Part shown: piece by piece, positions 17,910 to 24,419 of the stretch
How the letters are laid out: each line of letters opens with the position of its first letter
Numbering within the stretch: position 1 is the first letter of the stretch
IMG/VR virus record: IMGVR_UViG_3300008113_000540
Span: 1-31,954 of that record
Reading direction: 5' to 3' (one strand)
Source of the DNA: a virus
Length of the DNA stretch: 31,954 nt
Made by a program: the position numbers and the translations under genes
Notes under the pieces: generated by a model
Databases searched by the model: none
What the model was told of the DNA's origin: nothing
What the model saw: only the letters and a program-made list of their open reading frames with translations

Positions 17910-18212
17910 GTGCCAATGAGGGAACCGGTATCGCCCGTGGAGCCAGAACAAACGAGCGCGGCCGAGCCTCGCAGATTCAGCAAGGTGCAAGTCCTTGAAG
18001 CAACTGCCGCAGCAGTTCTTGCAGCCGCGATCTTAGGTACGGCAACTGGAATGACATGGCTTGTCATTTCACTTCCGAATGAGCTGCAAAAGATGAAGGA
18101 GCAAATCAACCTTATTATTCAGAACCAAGCCGCATTTGGGCAGCAGTTCAATGAACTGAGAGAACAGGTCAACGAACACGATCGCCGTCTTATTAAACTT
18201 GAGCTAAGATGA
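17910..18212 (+). CDS. Small membrane protein with coiled coil (holin/spanin candidate)
   Basis: 100 residues from GTG 17910 (an ATG at 17,916 is two codons later). Residues 1-25 are Pro/Glu-rich and soluble. Residues 31-56 form one hydrophobic segment (ATAAAVLAAAILGTATGMTWL). Residues 57-100 form a charged helix with heptad-like spacing (KMKEQINLIIQNQ, then NELREQVNEHDRRL). One membrane segment plus a coiled coil fits some holins and haemolysin-XhlA-like phage proteins. It overlaps the next gene by ATGA, and that gene also encodes a membrane protein. A role in lysis is inferred from topology and pairing. Confidence 0.5.
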   Translation: MPMREPVSPVEPEQTSAAEPRRFSKVQVLEATAAAVLAAAILGTATGMTWLVISLPNELQKMKEQINLIIQNQAAFGQQFNELREQVNEHDRRLIKLELR

Positions 18213-18514
18213 ACATTCCAGGTGTTGCTGCGGCTATTTTCGGTAGTGGTGCAAAGATCATCAGCACTGCATCAAGCCTTGCAGTTGTCATGGGCGCGGT
18301 ATATCTTGTTGATTGCCGCATTTCAGCAAAAGGCACTGATGCAATCGACAGGTGCTATCTGTCAGCACTGCCAATGATGGGTCTTGGTGCCGGAGTTGGC
18401 GGTGGCTACCTTGCAGGCTACAACACCTACAACCCGGCACTCAAAGGGAAAGAAGAAGGCGGACTGCTTCGTGACGAGCATGGCCGCTACGTCAAGCAGG
18501 ACAAAAGGCCGTAA
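18209..18514 (+). CDS. Small membrane protein (holin-like candidate)
   Basis: 101 residues. Two hydrophobic segments are visible, about residues 5-34 (VAAAIFGSGAKIISTASSLA onward) and 51-69 (LSALPMMGLGAGVGGGYLAG), separated by a short charged loop with two cysteines. The C-terminus is charged (KGKEEGGLLRDEHGRYVKQ). Translationally coupled by ATGA to the preceding single-span membrane protein. Size and two-span topology fit a class II holin, but no family signature was recognised. It is the last gene of the late block. Confidence 0.45.
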   Translation: MNIPGVAAAIFGSGAKIISTASSLAVVMGAVYLVDCRISAKGTDAIDRCYLSALPMMGLGAGVGGGYLAGYNTYNPALKGKEEGGLLRDEHGRYVKQDKRP

Positions 18515-18660
18515 GACCTTGCAAGTCTCGCGCTCTGTTGGGCGTTGCGTCTTGGCTGGCTGCCTGTTGAGGGGCTAAACCCAGGAGCCTGTGGGGGCTG
18601 TATCCTGGGCCGCCGTCCCGCCCGTCCAAGAGCGCCAAGAGAGCCTACCAGGCGACTGGA
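18515..18660 (+). promoter_or_regulatory. Late/early boundary with stem-loop
   Basis: This 146-base gap separates the end of the late plus-strand genes from the convergent minus-strand gene. CCCAGGA (18580-18586) pairs with TCCTGGG (18603-18609), with AGCC/GGCT inside, giving a bulged stem-loop. No T-run follows on either strand, so intrinsic termination is not shown. The gap is GC-rich and holds nothing that looks like a gene. Confidence 0.35.
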
Positions 18661-19008
18661 TCAATCGTCGTACTCGCTCCAGTCGTCGATCCTCTTCACC
18701 GGCTTGAGCGGCGGCCACCAGCCCCGGAGAGAAGGCTTATCGCTACCCATTTTTCTTGTGCAATTTCTCCAGCCGACAACCGTAAGCCAACGCTCAACCT
18801 CGTGTTTATACTTTGGCCAAGATGCGATCGGTATTTCAAGCGCAGACTGAACCTCGGAAATCCTGATTGGAACGGCGCCGCTTGACCACCTAACTTCAAG
18901 AAAGCGGTTGAGCTTCGCTCTTGTCGGATTGAATTTCCGTACTGGTCTAGGAGGCGCCTTGTAGTTGGCCGGCAGCTCGGTTACAGCAAGGTTCGGCTTG
19001 CGTGGCAT
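18661..19008 (-). CDS. Hypothetical protein, possible DNA-binding
   Basis: 115 residues, basic N-terminus (MPRKPNLAVTELPANYKAPP) and a compact central part (FNPTRAKLNRFLEVRW, then RISEVQSALEIPIASWPKYK) that could be a helix-turn-helix, ending in an acidic tail (IDDWSEYDD). It is transcribed away from the primase, and its start lies only 77 bases from the primase ATG, so the two share a divergent control region. That is a usual place for a regulator. It converges on the late genes at its 3' end. No family recognised; regulatory function is inference only. Confidence 0.5.
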   Translation of the reverse strand: MPRKPNLAVTELPANYKAPPRPVRKFNPTRAKLNRFLEVRWSSGAVPIRISEVQSALEIPIASWPKYKHEVERWLTVVGWRNCTRKMGSDKPSLRGWWPPLKPVKRIDDWSEYDD

Positions 19009-19038
19009 TTATGGCTGGCGGGGTATTTGGCAGTGTAC

Positions 19039-19067
19039 TTGCAGTTCCTGCGTCACTGCGATAGACT
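19039..19067 (+). promoter_or_regulatory. Sigma-70-type promoter before primase
   Basis: TTGCAG (19039-19044), 17-base spacer, TAGACT (19062-19067), 18 bases before the primase ATG. It lies in the 77-base gap between divergent genes and is the best-spaced -35/-10 pair for the early block. Confidence 0.5.
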
Positions 19068-19085
19068 GGCTACCAGCTGCCCTGA

Positions 19086-19772
19086 ATGGGGTGGGGGACC
19101 AGGACAAGCCTCCTGAATCCCCCCTTTCGGTCCAAGCGACGCGAATCGCTTTTTACGGACGAGGAATGGCTGCGACTCGGGGATCCCCGCGAGGAAAGCT
19201 TTGAGCAGAGCTATTCGCTCGCCGCTGACGCCGAAGATGAAGACGGTCTTAAATTTAGAGTAACTGATAAAGAGCTGAAGCGCGAATATGAAAAGCTGCT
19301 TAGCTCGGCCTTCAACACAAGCTGTCTAAACTATATTTACAGGAAGCCTGACGCCAGCTGGCTGTCTGGATGGCATCCCTTGTCATTTTCTCAGATTGCA
19401 TTCCGAGCCGCCTCTGATGACGCGGAGATCATTGGAGTCAGGCATGAGCGGCAAGTAAGGCTTATCGTCGTTGACATTGACAATAAACCCGAAAAGCCAA
19501 GCAAATACTGGCACCCACTCGGCAAAAGCAAAGAACTACTGAGACTGCAAGAGGTTGCAGAAGACTGTGGCTGCAAGGTTGACTTTGTTATCAGCAGCAA
19601 TTCCGGTGGGCTGCACGTCTACATCGCGCTGCCGGAGTGGGTCCATGCCTTCCGGGCTCACTGGATCGGCCGTGCGCTTCTCCAGAGGGCCGGAATCGCC
19701 ACGGGAGCGGGCCAGGCCGAGCTGTTCCCCAGCGAGATGCCCTTCCATGCCGGAAGCCCCTCTGATGCTTGA
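19086..19772 (+). CDS. Archaeo-eukaryotic-type primase, N-terminal part
   Basis: 228 residues. Residues 125-132 (RLIVVDID) give the DxD metal motif, SSNSGGLHVYI (171-180, His177) gives the second motif, and GQAELFPSEM (209-218) matches the x-ELFP segment of primase-polymerases, including cyanobacterial plasmid replication proteins. These enzymes make primers or start plasmid-type replication. The frame stops soon after the third motif (HAGSPSDA, TGA), where relatives continue with a conserved segment and a C-terminal half. That half appears in the next frame, which begins at TTG overlapping this TGA. I infer a primase split or damaged here. Bases 19,600-19,770 are GC-rich. The ATG follows a well-spaced promoter. 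Confidence 0.6.
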   Translation: MGWGTRTSLLNPPFRSKRRESLFTDEEWLRLGDPREESFEQSYSLAADAEDEDGLKFRVTDKELKREYEKLLSSAFNTSCLNYIYRKPDASWLSGWHPLSFSQIAFRAASDDAEIIGVRHERQVRLIVVDIDNKPEKPSKYWHPLGKSKELLRLQEVAEDCGCKVDFVISSNSGGLHVYIALPEWVHAFRAHWIGRALLQRAGIATGAGQAELFPSEMPFHAGSPSDA

Positions 19773-20575
19773 ACTTTAAGAAACTGGTATCTCAGGCAGA
19801 TAGCTTGCGAAAGCAAAGCAAGCGGTGCAGCAAAGTGTCCAACGGGATTTCTGAATTCAAGCGCTCGTCGGGCAACATTGCGTGGACTGGCCCCAGCCAA
19901 AGTAATGATAACCTTGGAGCGCTTACAACACAAGCAAGGTTGCGCTACAAGCCCCAAACACCCGAGAAACTTGCAGCCATTGTTGAGCAGCTTGCACTTG
20001 AGTCACCTGGATTCGATCAATACGCATCCGACGAAACAAAAGAAAACCTGACCAGTTGGTGCAAAAGCTGGGCCAATTGCTCGTTTAGAAGAGGTTGGAA
20101 CGCAAATGGAAAAACGGCAAAAGCCAAAGTTAGTGCAGATAGCAACCGCAATGAAAGGCTTTTCAATGCAAGCCGTGAACGCCTGCGCGACCTGTTCTGC
20201 AAGATGAAGGACACAGCCGCAGGCCTGAGCAAGAACCAGGTCAGGAAGCTCCTCGGCATGGGCTGGGCCACCATCCAGAAGCACTGGCATTACTGGGATC
20301 TACTGGTTCACCATACCCCCCCTCATAAGGGGTGTGAGCACCGGAACCCTGGAACCCCCCAGCAGGAGCGGAGGACGGCAGAGGAACCTGCAAGATTTTT
20401 TGAGCAAAAACTGCAAGAAAGTCGGGATATCTTTGAAAATACATTTAAGATGCCAACAGATAAAAGATATTTCACGCATGGGGAGCTAATGAAAATGGTG
20501 GCTGAATGGGCAGCGGATGATGACCCGCCAGATTTCCTGCAGGATCAGCGGCTTGGTGTAGAGCAGCAGCGCTAG
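19769..20575 (+). CDS. Primase/replication protein, C-terminal part
   Basis: 268 residues read from TTG 19769, which overlaps the preceding TGA (TTGA). A TGA at 19,763 closes the frame upstream and no ATG occurs before residue 145, so TTG or frameshifting is the only way in. Residues 35-115 (NIAWTGPSQSNDNLGALTTQ, then SWCKSWANCSFRRGW) and 130-180 (RERLRDLFCKMKD, then KLLGMGWATIQKHWHYWDLL) follow the layout of the C-terminal half of cyanobacterial plasmid replication proteins, the latter a winged-helix-like segment. It would bind DNA and work with the AEP part upstream. Whether the two parts form one enzyme is unproved. Confidence 0.55.
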   Translation: MNFKKLVSQADSLRKQSKRCSKVSNGISEFKRSSGNIAWTGPSQSNDNLGALTTQARLRYKPQTPEKLAAIVEQLALESPGFDQYASDETKENLTSWCKSWANCSFRRGWNANGKTAKAKVSADSNRNERLFNASRERLRDLFCKMKDTAAGLSKNQVRKLLGMGWATIQKHWHYWDLLVHHTPPHKGCEHRNPGTPQQERRTAEEPARFFEQKLQESRDIFENTFKMPTDKRYFTHGELMKMVAEWAADDDPPDFLQDQRLGVEQQR

Positions 20576-20595
20576 CGCTTGTAGGTCGCCATCCG

Positions 20596-20628
20596 TGATA
20601 GAATGCGGGCTGCCCTCGCTATGAGGGC
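20596..20628 (+). promoter_or_regulatory. Extended -10 promoter and leader hairpin
   Basis: TGATAGAAT (20596-20604) is an extended -10 element; no convincing -35 is seen. Just downstream GCCCTC (20612-20617) pairs with GAGGGC (20623-20628) across a five-base loop, so the leader would begin with a hairpin. A perfect 12-base palindrome (AGCGCTAGCGCT, 20568-20579) lies at the end of the preceding gene. Confidence 0.4.
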
Positions 20629-20649
20629 TTCCAACCAACAACTGCAATC

Positions 20650-21396
20650 GTGTTTCAACCGTACTACCAAGAGTTACTGGATCGCCAGCTGGAGTGCCGT
20701 AAGGCCTTTGGCAAGATGATGCTCAACTGGCGACTTTCCAATGGCTGGACTCAGTACACAGCCTGCAAGTGGGCCAGGGAGGCCGGTTTTGAAACGATTT
20801 CCTATGGCAATCTGTCAGTTCTTGAGCAGGGCAAGGCTGGCGAGCTTCGCCAAAAAGCTTTCTTCCAGCTTGATGAATTGAATCGTAGATTGGCATGGCA
20901 AAAAGATCTCACGAAAATCAGCGACATCAACCTGCGATCACTTATCGAAAAAGCAAGACCAATAGAATGCGATGACAATGGAATTTGGGATGCTGTAGAT
21001 TTCTGGAAATGCTACACTGGATTCAGTGAGGTGCCCTGCCGCTATAGGTCTTCCCCGGCTCCGCTCATTTCGTCAAAAAGAGCTGCCGAACTCTGCAACA
21101 AGTGGCGCTTGCACACTCAAGAAGTGCTTGTGCGGAGAGGTGGCATATTCACTGAATCCATCTCTACCCTTGTCAACGAAGCCCCAGAAAAAGATAGGGA
21201 GCGATTTTCAGCCGTTCTACTTTTTGATAATTACACTCCTGAAGAGTTGCAAATGCTTTGGGTGGATGGCAAATACAAGCCTGAGACATGGATCGAGGAG
21301 TGGGATGGAACAGCACTGTTGGAACGGTTAAAATCAAGTGGTCAACTGGCCAATAGCTCGCGCTTGAACGGAGGCGATCACGGGCAGCCAGCATGA
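20650..21396 (+). CDS. Helix-turn-helix protein, function unknown
   Basis: 248 residues from GTG 20650. Residues 18-75 (KAFGKMMLNWRLSNGWTQYT, then FETISYGNLSVLEQGKAG) look like an XRE-type helix-turn-helix: WTQ at the start of the second helix and a serine-rich recognition helix. The rest has several Trp/Cys-containing helices with no known domain (for example LLFDNYTPEELQMLWVDG near residue 200). It is transcribed from its own leader after the primase and ends just before a strong terminator. It may be a regulator of early genes or a replication accessory. Confidence 0.5.
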   Translation: MFQPYYQELLDRQLECRKAFGKMMLNWRLSNGWTQYTACKWAREAGFETISYGNLSVLEQGKAGELRQKAFFQLDELNRRLAWQKDLTKISDINLRSLIEKARPIECDDNGIWDAVDFWKCYTGFSEVPCRYRSSPAPLISSKRAAELCNKWRLHTQEVLVRRGGIFTESISTLVNEAPEKDRERFSAVLLFDNYTPEELQMLWVDGKYKPETWIEEWDGTALLERLKSSGQLANSSRLNGGDHGQPA

Positions 21397-21403
21397 AACC
21401 CTG

Positions 21404-21444
21404 CAAGGCCCAAGGCTTGCCTCTTGTGCGAGTCTTGGGTTTTG
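21404..21444 (+). terminator. Intrinsic terminator after HTH gene
   Basis: CAAGGCCCAAGGCTTGC (21404-21420) pairs with GCGAGTCTTGGGTTTTG (21428-21444), a 17-pair stem including G-T wobbles with a seven-base loop. The descending arm holds TTTT. It lies eight bases after the HTH stop. The next promoter's -10 starts at its very last base. Confidence 0.6.
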
Positions 21445-21453
21445 TGGTATATT
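21424..21453 (+). promoter_or_regulatory. Promoter of P-loop gene overlapping the terminator
   Basis: TTGTGC (21424-21429), 18-base spacer, TATATT (21448-21453) preceded by TGG, so an extended -10. The -35 lies in the terminator loop. The leader then carries a small hairpin, CCCGC (21462-21466) with GCGGG (21470-21474), and reaches ATG 21498. Confidence 0.55.
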
Positions 21454-21497
21454 GTGATTGTCCCGCCTTGCGGGCCGCAAACCTCAACTCTACTTAT

Positions 21498-21833
21498 ATG
21501 AACCGTCTTGCTGATTTGAGGCGTACTGGTCGCACGACCAGAATGGTCAAAAATGCTGGGTCTGCAGCACTTGATGGCCGCGCAGTTTACATTATCTGCG
21601 CCTCCGCAAGAGAGGAGTCGGACATTGAGCATCTTGTTGAAAAACTTGGTTATGGGAATCTTGGCATCAAAATTGAGTCTCACGCGGGTCTGCCTACTTT
21701 TGACTGGCAGACAATGACGCTTCGCGGTGCCCATCCAAACTGCAAAGTATTCGTTGGCCACTATGCAATTGAGACTAGATTTAGCCTTATGCTTGCTGAG
21801 CTTCATCGCTATGACGCGGACCCATCATCATGA
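21498..21833 (+). CDS. Small P-loop-like protein
   Basis: 111 residues from ATG 21498. An ATG at 21,393 overlaps the HTH stop and would give 146 residues, but its extra part covers a terminator and a promoter, so I prefer the later start. RRTGRTTRMVKNA (residues 8-20) is a shortened Walker A-like loop (GRTTRM), a form I recall in small phage proteins. A strand (GRAVYIICAS) follows, and later CKVFVGHYAIETRF could hold the second strand. No helicase motifs beyond these are seen, so it is probably a small nucleotide-binding accessory protein. Own promoter, with a terminator on each side, gives it the look of an inserted moron gene. Confidence 0.6.
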   Translation: MNRLADLRRTGRTTRMVKNAGSAALDGRAVYIICASAREESDIEHLVEKLGYGNLGIKIESHAGLPTFDWQTMTLRGAHPNCKVFVGHYAIETRFSLMLAELHRYDADPSS

Positions 21834-21903
21834 TTCGGTGATCAGGAAATTGCGCTAGGATGTTCGTAGCATCTGCAGGAATCAGCCCTGTAGGAAGCCC
21901 CGC

Positions 21904-21939
21904 CAAAGCCCGGAGGTGTGCAGCCGCTTCCGGGTTTTG
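21904..21939 (+). terminator. Intrinsic terminator after P-loop gene
   Basis: CAAAGCCCGGAGGTG (21904-21918) pairs with CGCTTCCGGGTTTTG (21925-21939), 15 pairs including wobbles with a six-base loop. It has the same plan and the same GGGTTTTG ending as the terminator at 21,404. Confidence 0.6.
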
Positions 21940-21948
21940 TGCTATTTT
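21940..21948 (+). promoter_or_regulatory. Orphan extended -10 element
   Basis: TGCTATTTT directly follows the terminator, just as TGGTATATT follows the upstream one. The shared block GGGTTTTGTGNTATWTTG differs at two positions between the copies. No gene follows on this strand before the convergent operon. Confidence 0.35.
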
Positions 21949-21953
21949 GCCTT

Positions 21954-22045
21954 CGTGGCACGACGATGCTGGAAACGTCCGGTGCGTCCTTCCACTTTCC
22001 AGGCTCAAGGTCCAGCCCGTTTTTCCTTGAGAGTCGGCCCTGGTA
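21954..22045 (+). ncRNA. Candidate structured small RNA
   Basis: Bases downstream of the orphan -10 carry no convincing frame but two consecutive stem-loops: CTGGAAA (21969-21975) with TTTCCAG (21996-22002), and CTCAAGG (22004-22010) with CCTTGAG (22025-22031). The region ends at the minus-strand terminator. No plus-strand T-run closes it, so its 3' end and its existence as a transcript are guesses. It could also be read antisense from the other side. Confidence 0.25.
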
Positions 22046-22071
22046 AAAAGTCCACCGTGACGGGACGGTGG
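22045..22071 (-). terminator. Intrinsic terminator of the minus-strand operon
   Basis: On the minus strand CCACCGT pairs with ACGGTGG (22052-22058 with 22065-22071) across a six-base loop and is followed by a run of five T (22049-22045). It lies seven bases after the sigma factor stop. Confidence 0.65.
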
Positions 22072-22078
22072 CAACCAT

Positions 22079-23017
22079 TCAGCCATCAGGCGCGGTGAAA
22101 GTTGTAACGATATACCGTATCTTTGCTGTAGCCTTTTGATACCTTTCCTTTGCCACCTGTACTGTCAGGCCCGTTGCTTCGGATAACTCCTTGAAATTGG
22201 TTGGCTCGCAGCCAATTCCATGCCTCTTTGTGACAAGCTCCCTGTCAATCGGCTCAAGTGCTTGAATCGCAAGCATGATAAAGTTCAGCTTACTAGTATC
22301 CTCCTCTTCGCTTTTGGCTTCTGCGTAGCCGTCACCAGCCAGATCTGATAGCGTGAAGAATGACCGATCCCCTGTCTCCACCCACCTGTCAATCCACAGG
22401 ATCGCAGGTGACATGAGGAAGTGCATCGAGATGATGCTTCTGAGCTTTTCGTGATCAGCTTCTCCCATCTGATCGGAAAGCTCCTTGAAGCTCGGCTCTC
22501 TTCCGAGCTTCGCTGCAAGCCGAATTCTCATTTCACCGGCCCTGCGTATCAGACGCTGCAAGTGAGCCGGGAGCTTGATGATGCCCTCTTGGGCCTCACA
22601 CCCCCTTGTCATTCCTTGCTTTATCCATAGATACGCATACGTCGAAAATTTATAACCCCTTGCTGGATCAAACTTCTCAGCAGCTCTCGTAAGGCCGATA
22701 GCACCTTCTTGAATCAAGTCCTGCATTGTCATGTGGACTTGCTTGTTGACGTACTTTTTGGCTATCGCAACGACGAGTCTCATATTGGCTGAAACCATGC
22801 GATTTCTTGCCTTGATTCCAAGTCTTACAAGCCGTTTTTCGTCTTGGTTGAGCTGCTGCAATGCCTCGTCAATATTGCTCGCCGATAGCTGATAGCCAAT
22901 CCCGTGCGATTCAAGCATTCTGATCATTGCTTGGACTCTATTACCAAGCACGATCTCTTCTTCGCTTGTCAACAGTGGCACTCTGCCAATGTCCTTCAAG
23001 TAGTCCTCGCATGTCAT
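22079..23017 (-). CDS. Sigma-70 family RNA polymerase sigma factor
   Basis: 312 residues. Region 1.2 (DYLKDIGRVPLLTSEEE, residues 5-21) is the cyanobacterial RpoD/group 2 type. Region 2 (NMRLVVAIAKKYV, then DLIQEGAIGLTRAAEKFDP and YKFSTYAYLWIKQGM) is complete and includes the -10-reading helix. Region 3 (KLGREPSFKELSDQMG) and region 4 with its helix-turn-helix (TNFKELSEATGLTVQVAKER) follow. Region 1.1 is absent, as in group 2/3 factors. Region 2.4 differs slightly from host factors (MTRGCEAQEGIIKLPAH). It starts by ATGA overlap with thyX and ends at a good terminator, so it is the last gene of the minus operon. It would direct host polymerase to particular promoters; the targets are unknown. 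Confidence 0.9.
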   Translation of the reverse strand: MTCEDYLKDIGRVPLLTSEEEIVLGNRVQAMIRMLESHGIGYQLSASNIDEALQQLNQDEKRLVRLGIKARNRMVSANMRLVVAIAKKYVNKQVHMTMQDLIQEGAIGLTRAAEKFDPARGYKFSTYAYLWIKQGMTRGCEAQEGIIKLPAHLQRLIRRAGEMRIRLAAKLGREPSFKELSDQMGEADHEKLRSIISMHFLMSPAILWIDRWVETGDRSFFTLSDLAGDGYAEAKSEEEDTSKLNFIMLAIQALEPIDRELVTKRHGIGCEPTNFKELSEATGLTVQVAKERYQKATAKIRYIVTTFTAPDG

Positions 23018-23733
23018 GGCGCAAGCCTCGCTTTGCCGTAGCGGGTGGCCTTATACCAAGCTGCGATTTCTGGCGACCATTTTTCAAGATGTGGCCACAT
23101 CAGATCGCAAAGTTGCCGAATCTCAAGCTGTGCATCCAACTTGGCGCGAAGATCCAAAAAGTGCAAGAAAGCTCTGAGCGTAAAACTAACTACAAAATGT
23201 TGGCGATAATCAAATGGTAAAATGCCGCGTGCGTGCTCTTCTGCAAATCCGTCAAGAATTAACTCGTAATACCTGTTGGCGGCTTCTTTGCAGAGCGCCA
23301 GATCTTTGTTTCTCCGGCTCTCTGTGTAGTGATACTTTTTTCCATTTCTATCTGAATAGTATCCAGCGGGCCTTAGGTAAAAAACTTCTTCAATGGCAAG
23401 TTCTTCGTTGGCTGCTTTGCAGATTCTGTCACCCGTATAACGCATACTCTGAACATCAAACGAGACTCCGATTCTGTGAGTTCTCGCCTGTTGCATCACT
23501 GAATGCGGGAACCAGCCAACATTCAAGACAATTTGAGCGTGCTCCAGTGGTCCGTAGTGCCCTCTTTCTCCTGCTAGCAAGCGCTTGATGATGATTTCGC
23601 CAGCCCTTGGTTCATCAGGCCATTCCTCACCTGCTACAAATCCCTCCGAATAATCTTGGTGCATTCCGCACCAGATCGCCCGGTTTGGCTCCGGCGTTCG
23701 CGTGATCAGTGAAACCCGGAACCGTGGATCCAT
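23014..23733 (-). CDS. thyX: Flavin-dependent thymidylate synthase
   Basis: 239 residues. The ThyX signature is present as RTHRIGVSFDVQSMRY (residues 84-99), with HYGPLEHAQIVLNV before it (59-72) and the C-terminal LDAQLEIRQL segment with the conserved Arg/Gln pattern. ThyX uses FAD, NADPH and methylene-tetrahydrofolate to turn dUMP into dTMP in the cytoplasm as a homotetramer. Phages carry it to supply thymidylate. It follows dcd on the same strand, whose product leads to dUMP, and overlaps the sigma gene start by four bases. A hairpin lies just upstream of its ATG. Full length for the family. Confidence 0.93.
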   Translation of the reverse strand: MDPRFRVSLITRTPEPNRAIWCGMHQDYSEGFVAGEEWPDEPRAGEIIIKRLLAGERGHYGPLEHAQIVLNVGWFPHSVMQQARTHRIGVSFDVQSMRYTGDRICKAANEELAIEEVFYLRPAGYYSDRNGKKYHYTESRRNKDLALCKEAANRYYELILDGFAEEHARGILPFDYRQHFVVSFTLRAFLHFLDLRAKLDAQLEIRQLCDLMWPHLEKWSPEIAAWYKATRYGKARLAP

Positions 23734-23743
23734 AGCAGCAGAA

Positions 23744-23785
23744 AAGGGGTGGACAGCGACCGAAGCCTACTTAGCCACACCCCTT
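23744..23785 (-). promoter_or_regulatory. Stem-loop in the dcd-thyX gap
   Basis: On the minus strand AAGGGGTG (23785-23778) pairs with CACCCCTT (23751-23744), eight pairs with a 26-base loop, followed by two more T and then CTGCTGCT and the thyX ATG. It could be a weak attenuator or a structure controlling thyX translation; no clear Shine-Dalgarno is visible besides it. Confidence 0.4.
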
Positions 23786-23812
23786 GCCGTCAATCTTCAA
23801 GCTGCCTTAACA

Positions 23813-24418
23813 CTAAACCCTTGCCGTGACAATCCTCCGTGGCTGATTTTGGTACTTTCCGTTCCTGTCCTCGTAGGTTGTATCGCAGGGCTCACCTTCA
23901 AAAAAGAGAAGCTGACAGATACCCTCGTTCACGTAAATACGGCAGTCGGCACTGCTTGAGTTGCTGAACTCAAGTGTCAGATGCCCTTTCCAGGCTGCCT
24001 CTGCGGGCGTTGTATTGGCAATGATGCCTAATCTTGCATACGTACTCTTCCCGAGACATATAACAGTGATGTTGCTCGGGACTTCTAGTTTCTCCACGGC
24101 AACACCAAGCCCGTAAGAATGCCCTGGAAGAATGTAAAACATCCCGTCTTCATCCGAATGAAGACTTGCTTGCTCAAGATTCAATGGGTCGAATCGCTTT
24201 GGATTTACTACCGAGCCTGGAATTCTGTGAAATACCATGAACTCGCTTGCCGCAAGTCGAATGTCGTAGCCATACGAGGAGCACCCGTAGCTAAGAACGC
24301 TTCGATTTACAGTTGCTCCGTCCAGCGCTGTCTCAACCTTGCGTACTAGACTTGGTTCAAACGGGGAGATCATGCCAACGGCGGCCTGCTCCTTGATCCA
24401 GCGATCGTTCTTAAGCAT
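23813..24418 (-). CDS. dcd: dCTP deaminase
   Basis: 201 residues from ATG 24418. A start 36 bases further up is possible, but MLKNDRWIKEQAAVGMISPF is the normal Dcd beginning and the ATG lies one base after the upstream stop (TAACATG). Motifs: LSYGCSSYGYDIRLA (42-56), LGKSTYARLGIIANTTPAEA (122-141), WKGHLTLEFSN (143-153) and ICQLLFFEGE (167-176), together the trimeric Dcd/dUTPase-fold signature with the Ser/Arg and Glu of the active site. It deaminates dCTP to dUTP, the source of dUMP for ThyX. Cotranscribed with thyX. Whether it also hydrolyses dUTP to dUMP cannot be told by eye. Confidence 0.92.
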   Translation of the reverse strand: MLKNDRWIKEQAAVGMISPFEPSLVRKVETALDGATVNRSVLSYGCSSYGYDIRLAASEFMVFHRIPGSVVNPKRFDPLNLEQASLHSDEDGMFYILPGHSYGLGVAVEKLEVPSNITVICLGKSTYARLGIIANTTPAEAAWKGHLTLEFSNSSSADCRIYVNEGICQLLFFEGEPCDTTYEDRNGKYQNQPRRIVTARV

Positions 24419-24419
24419 G

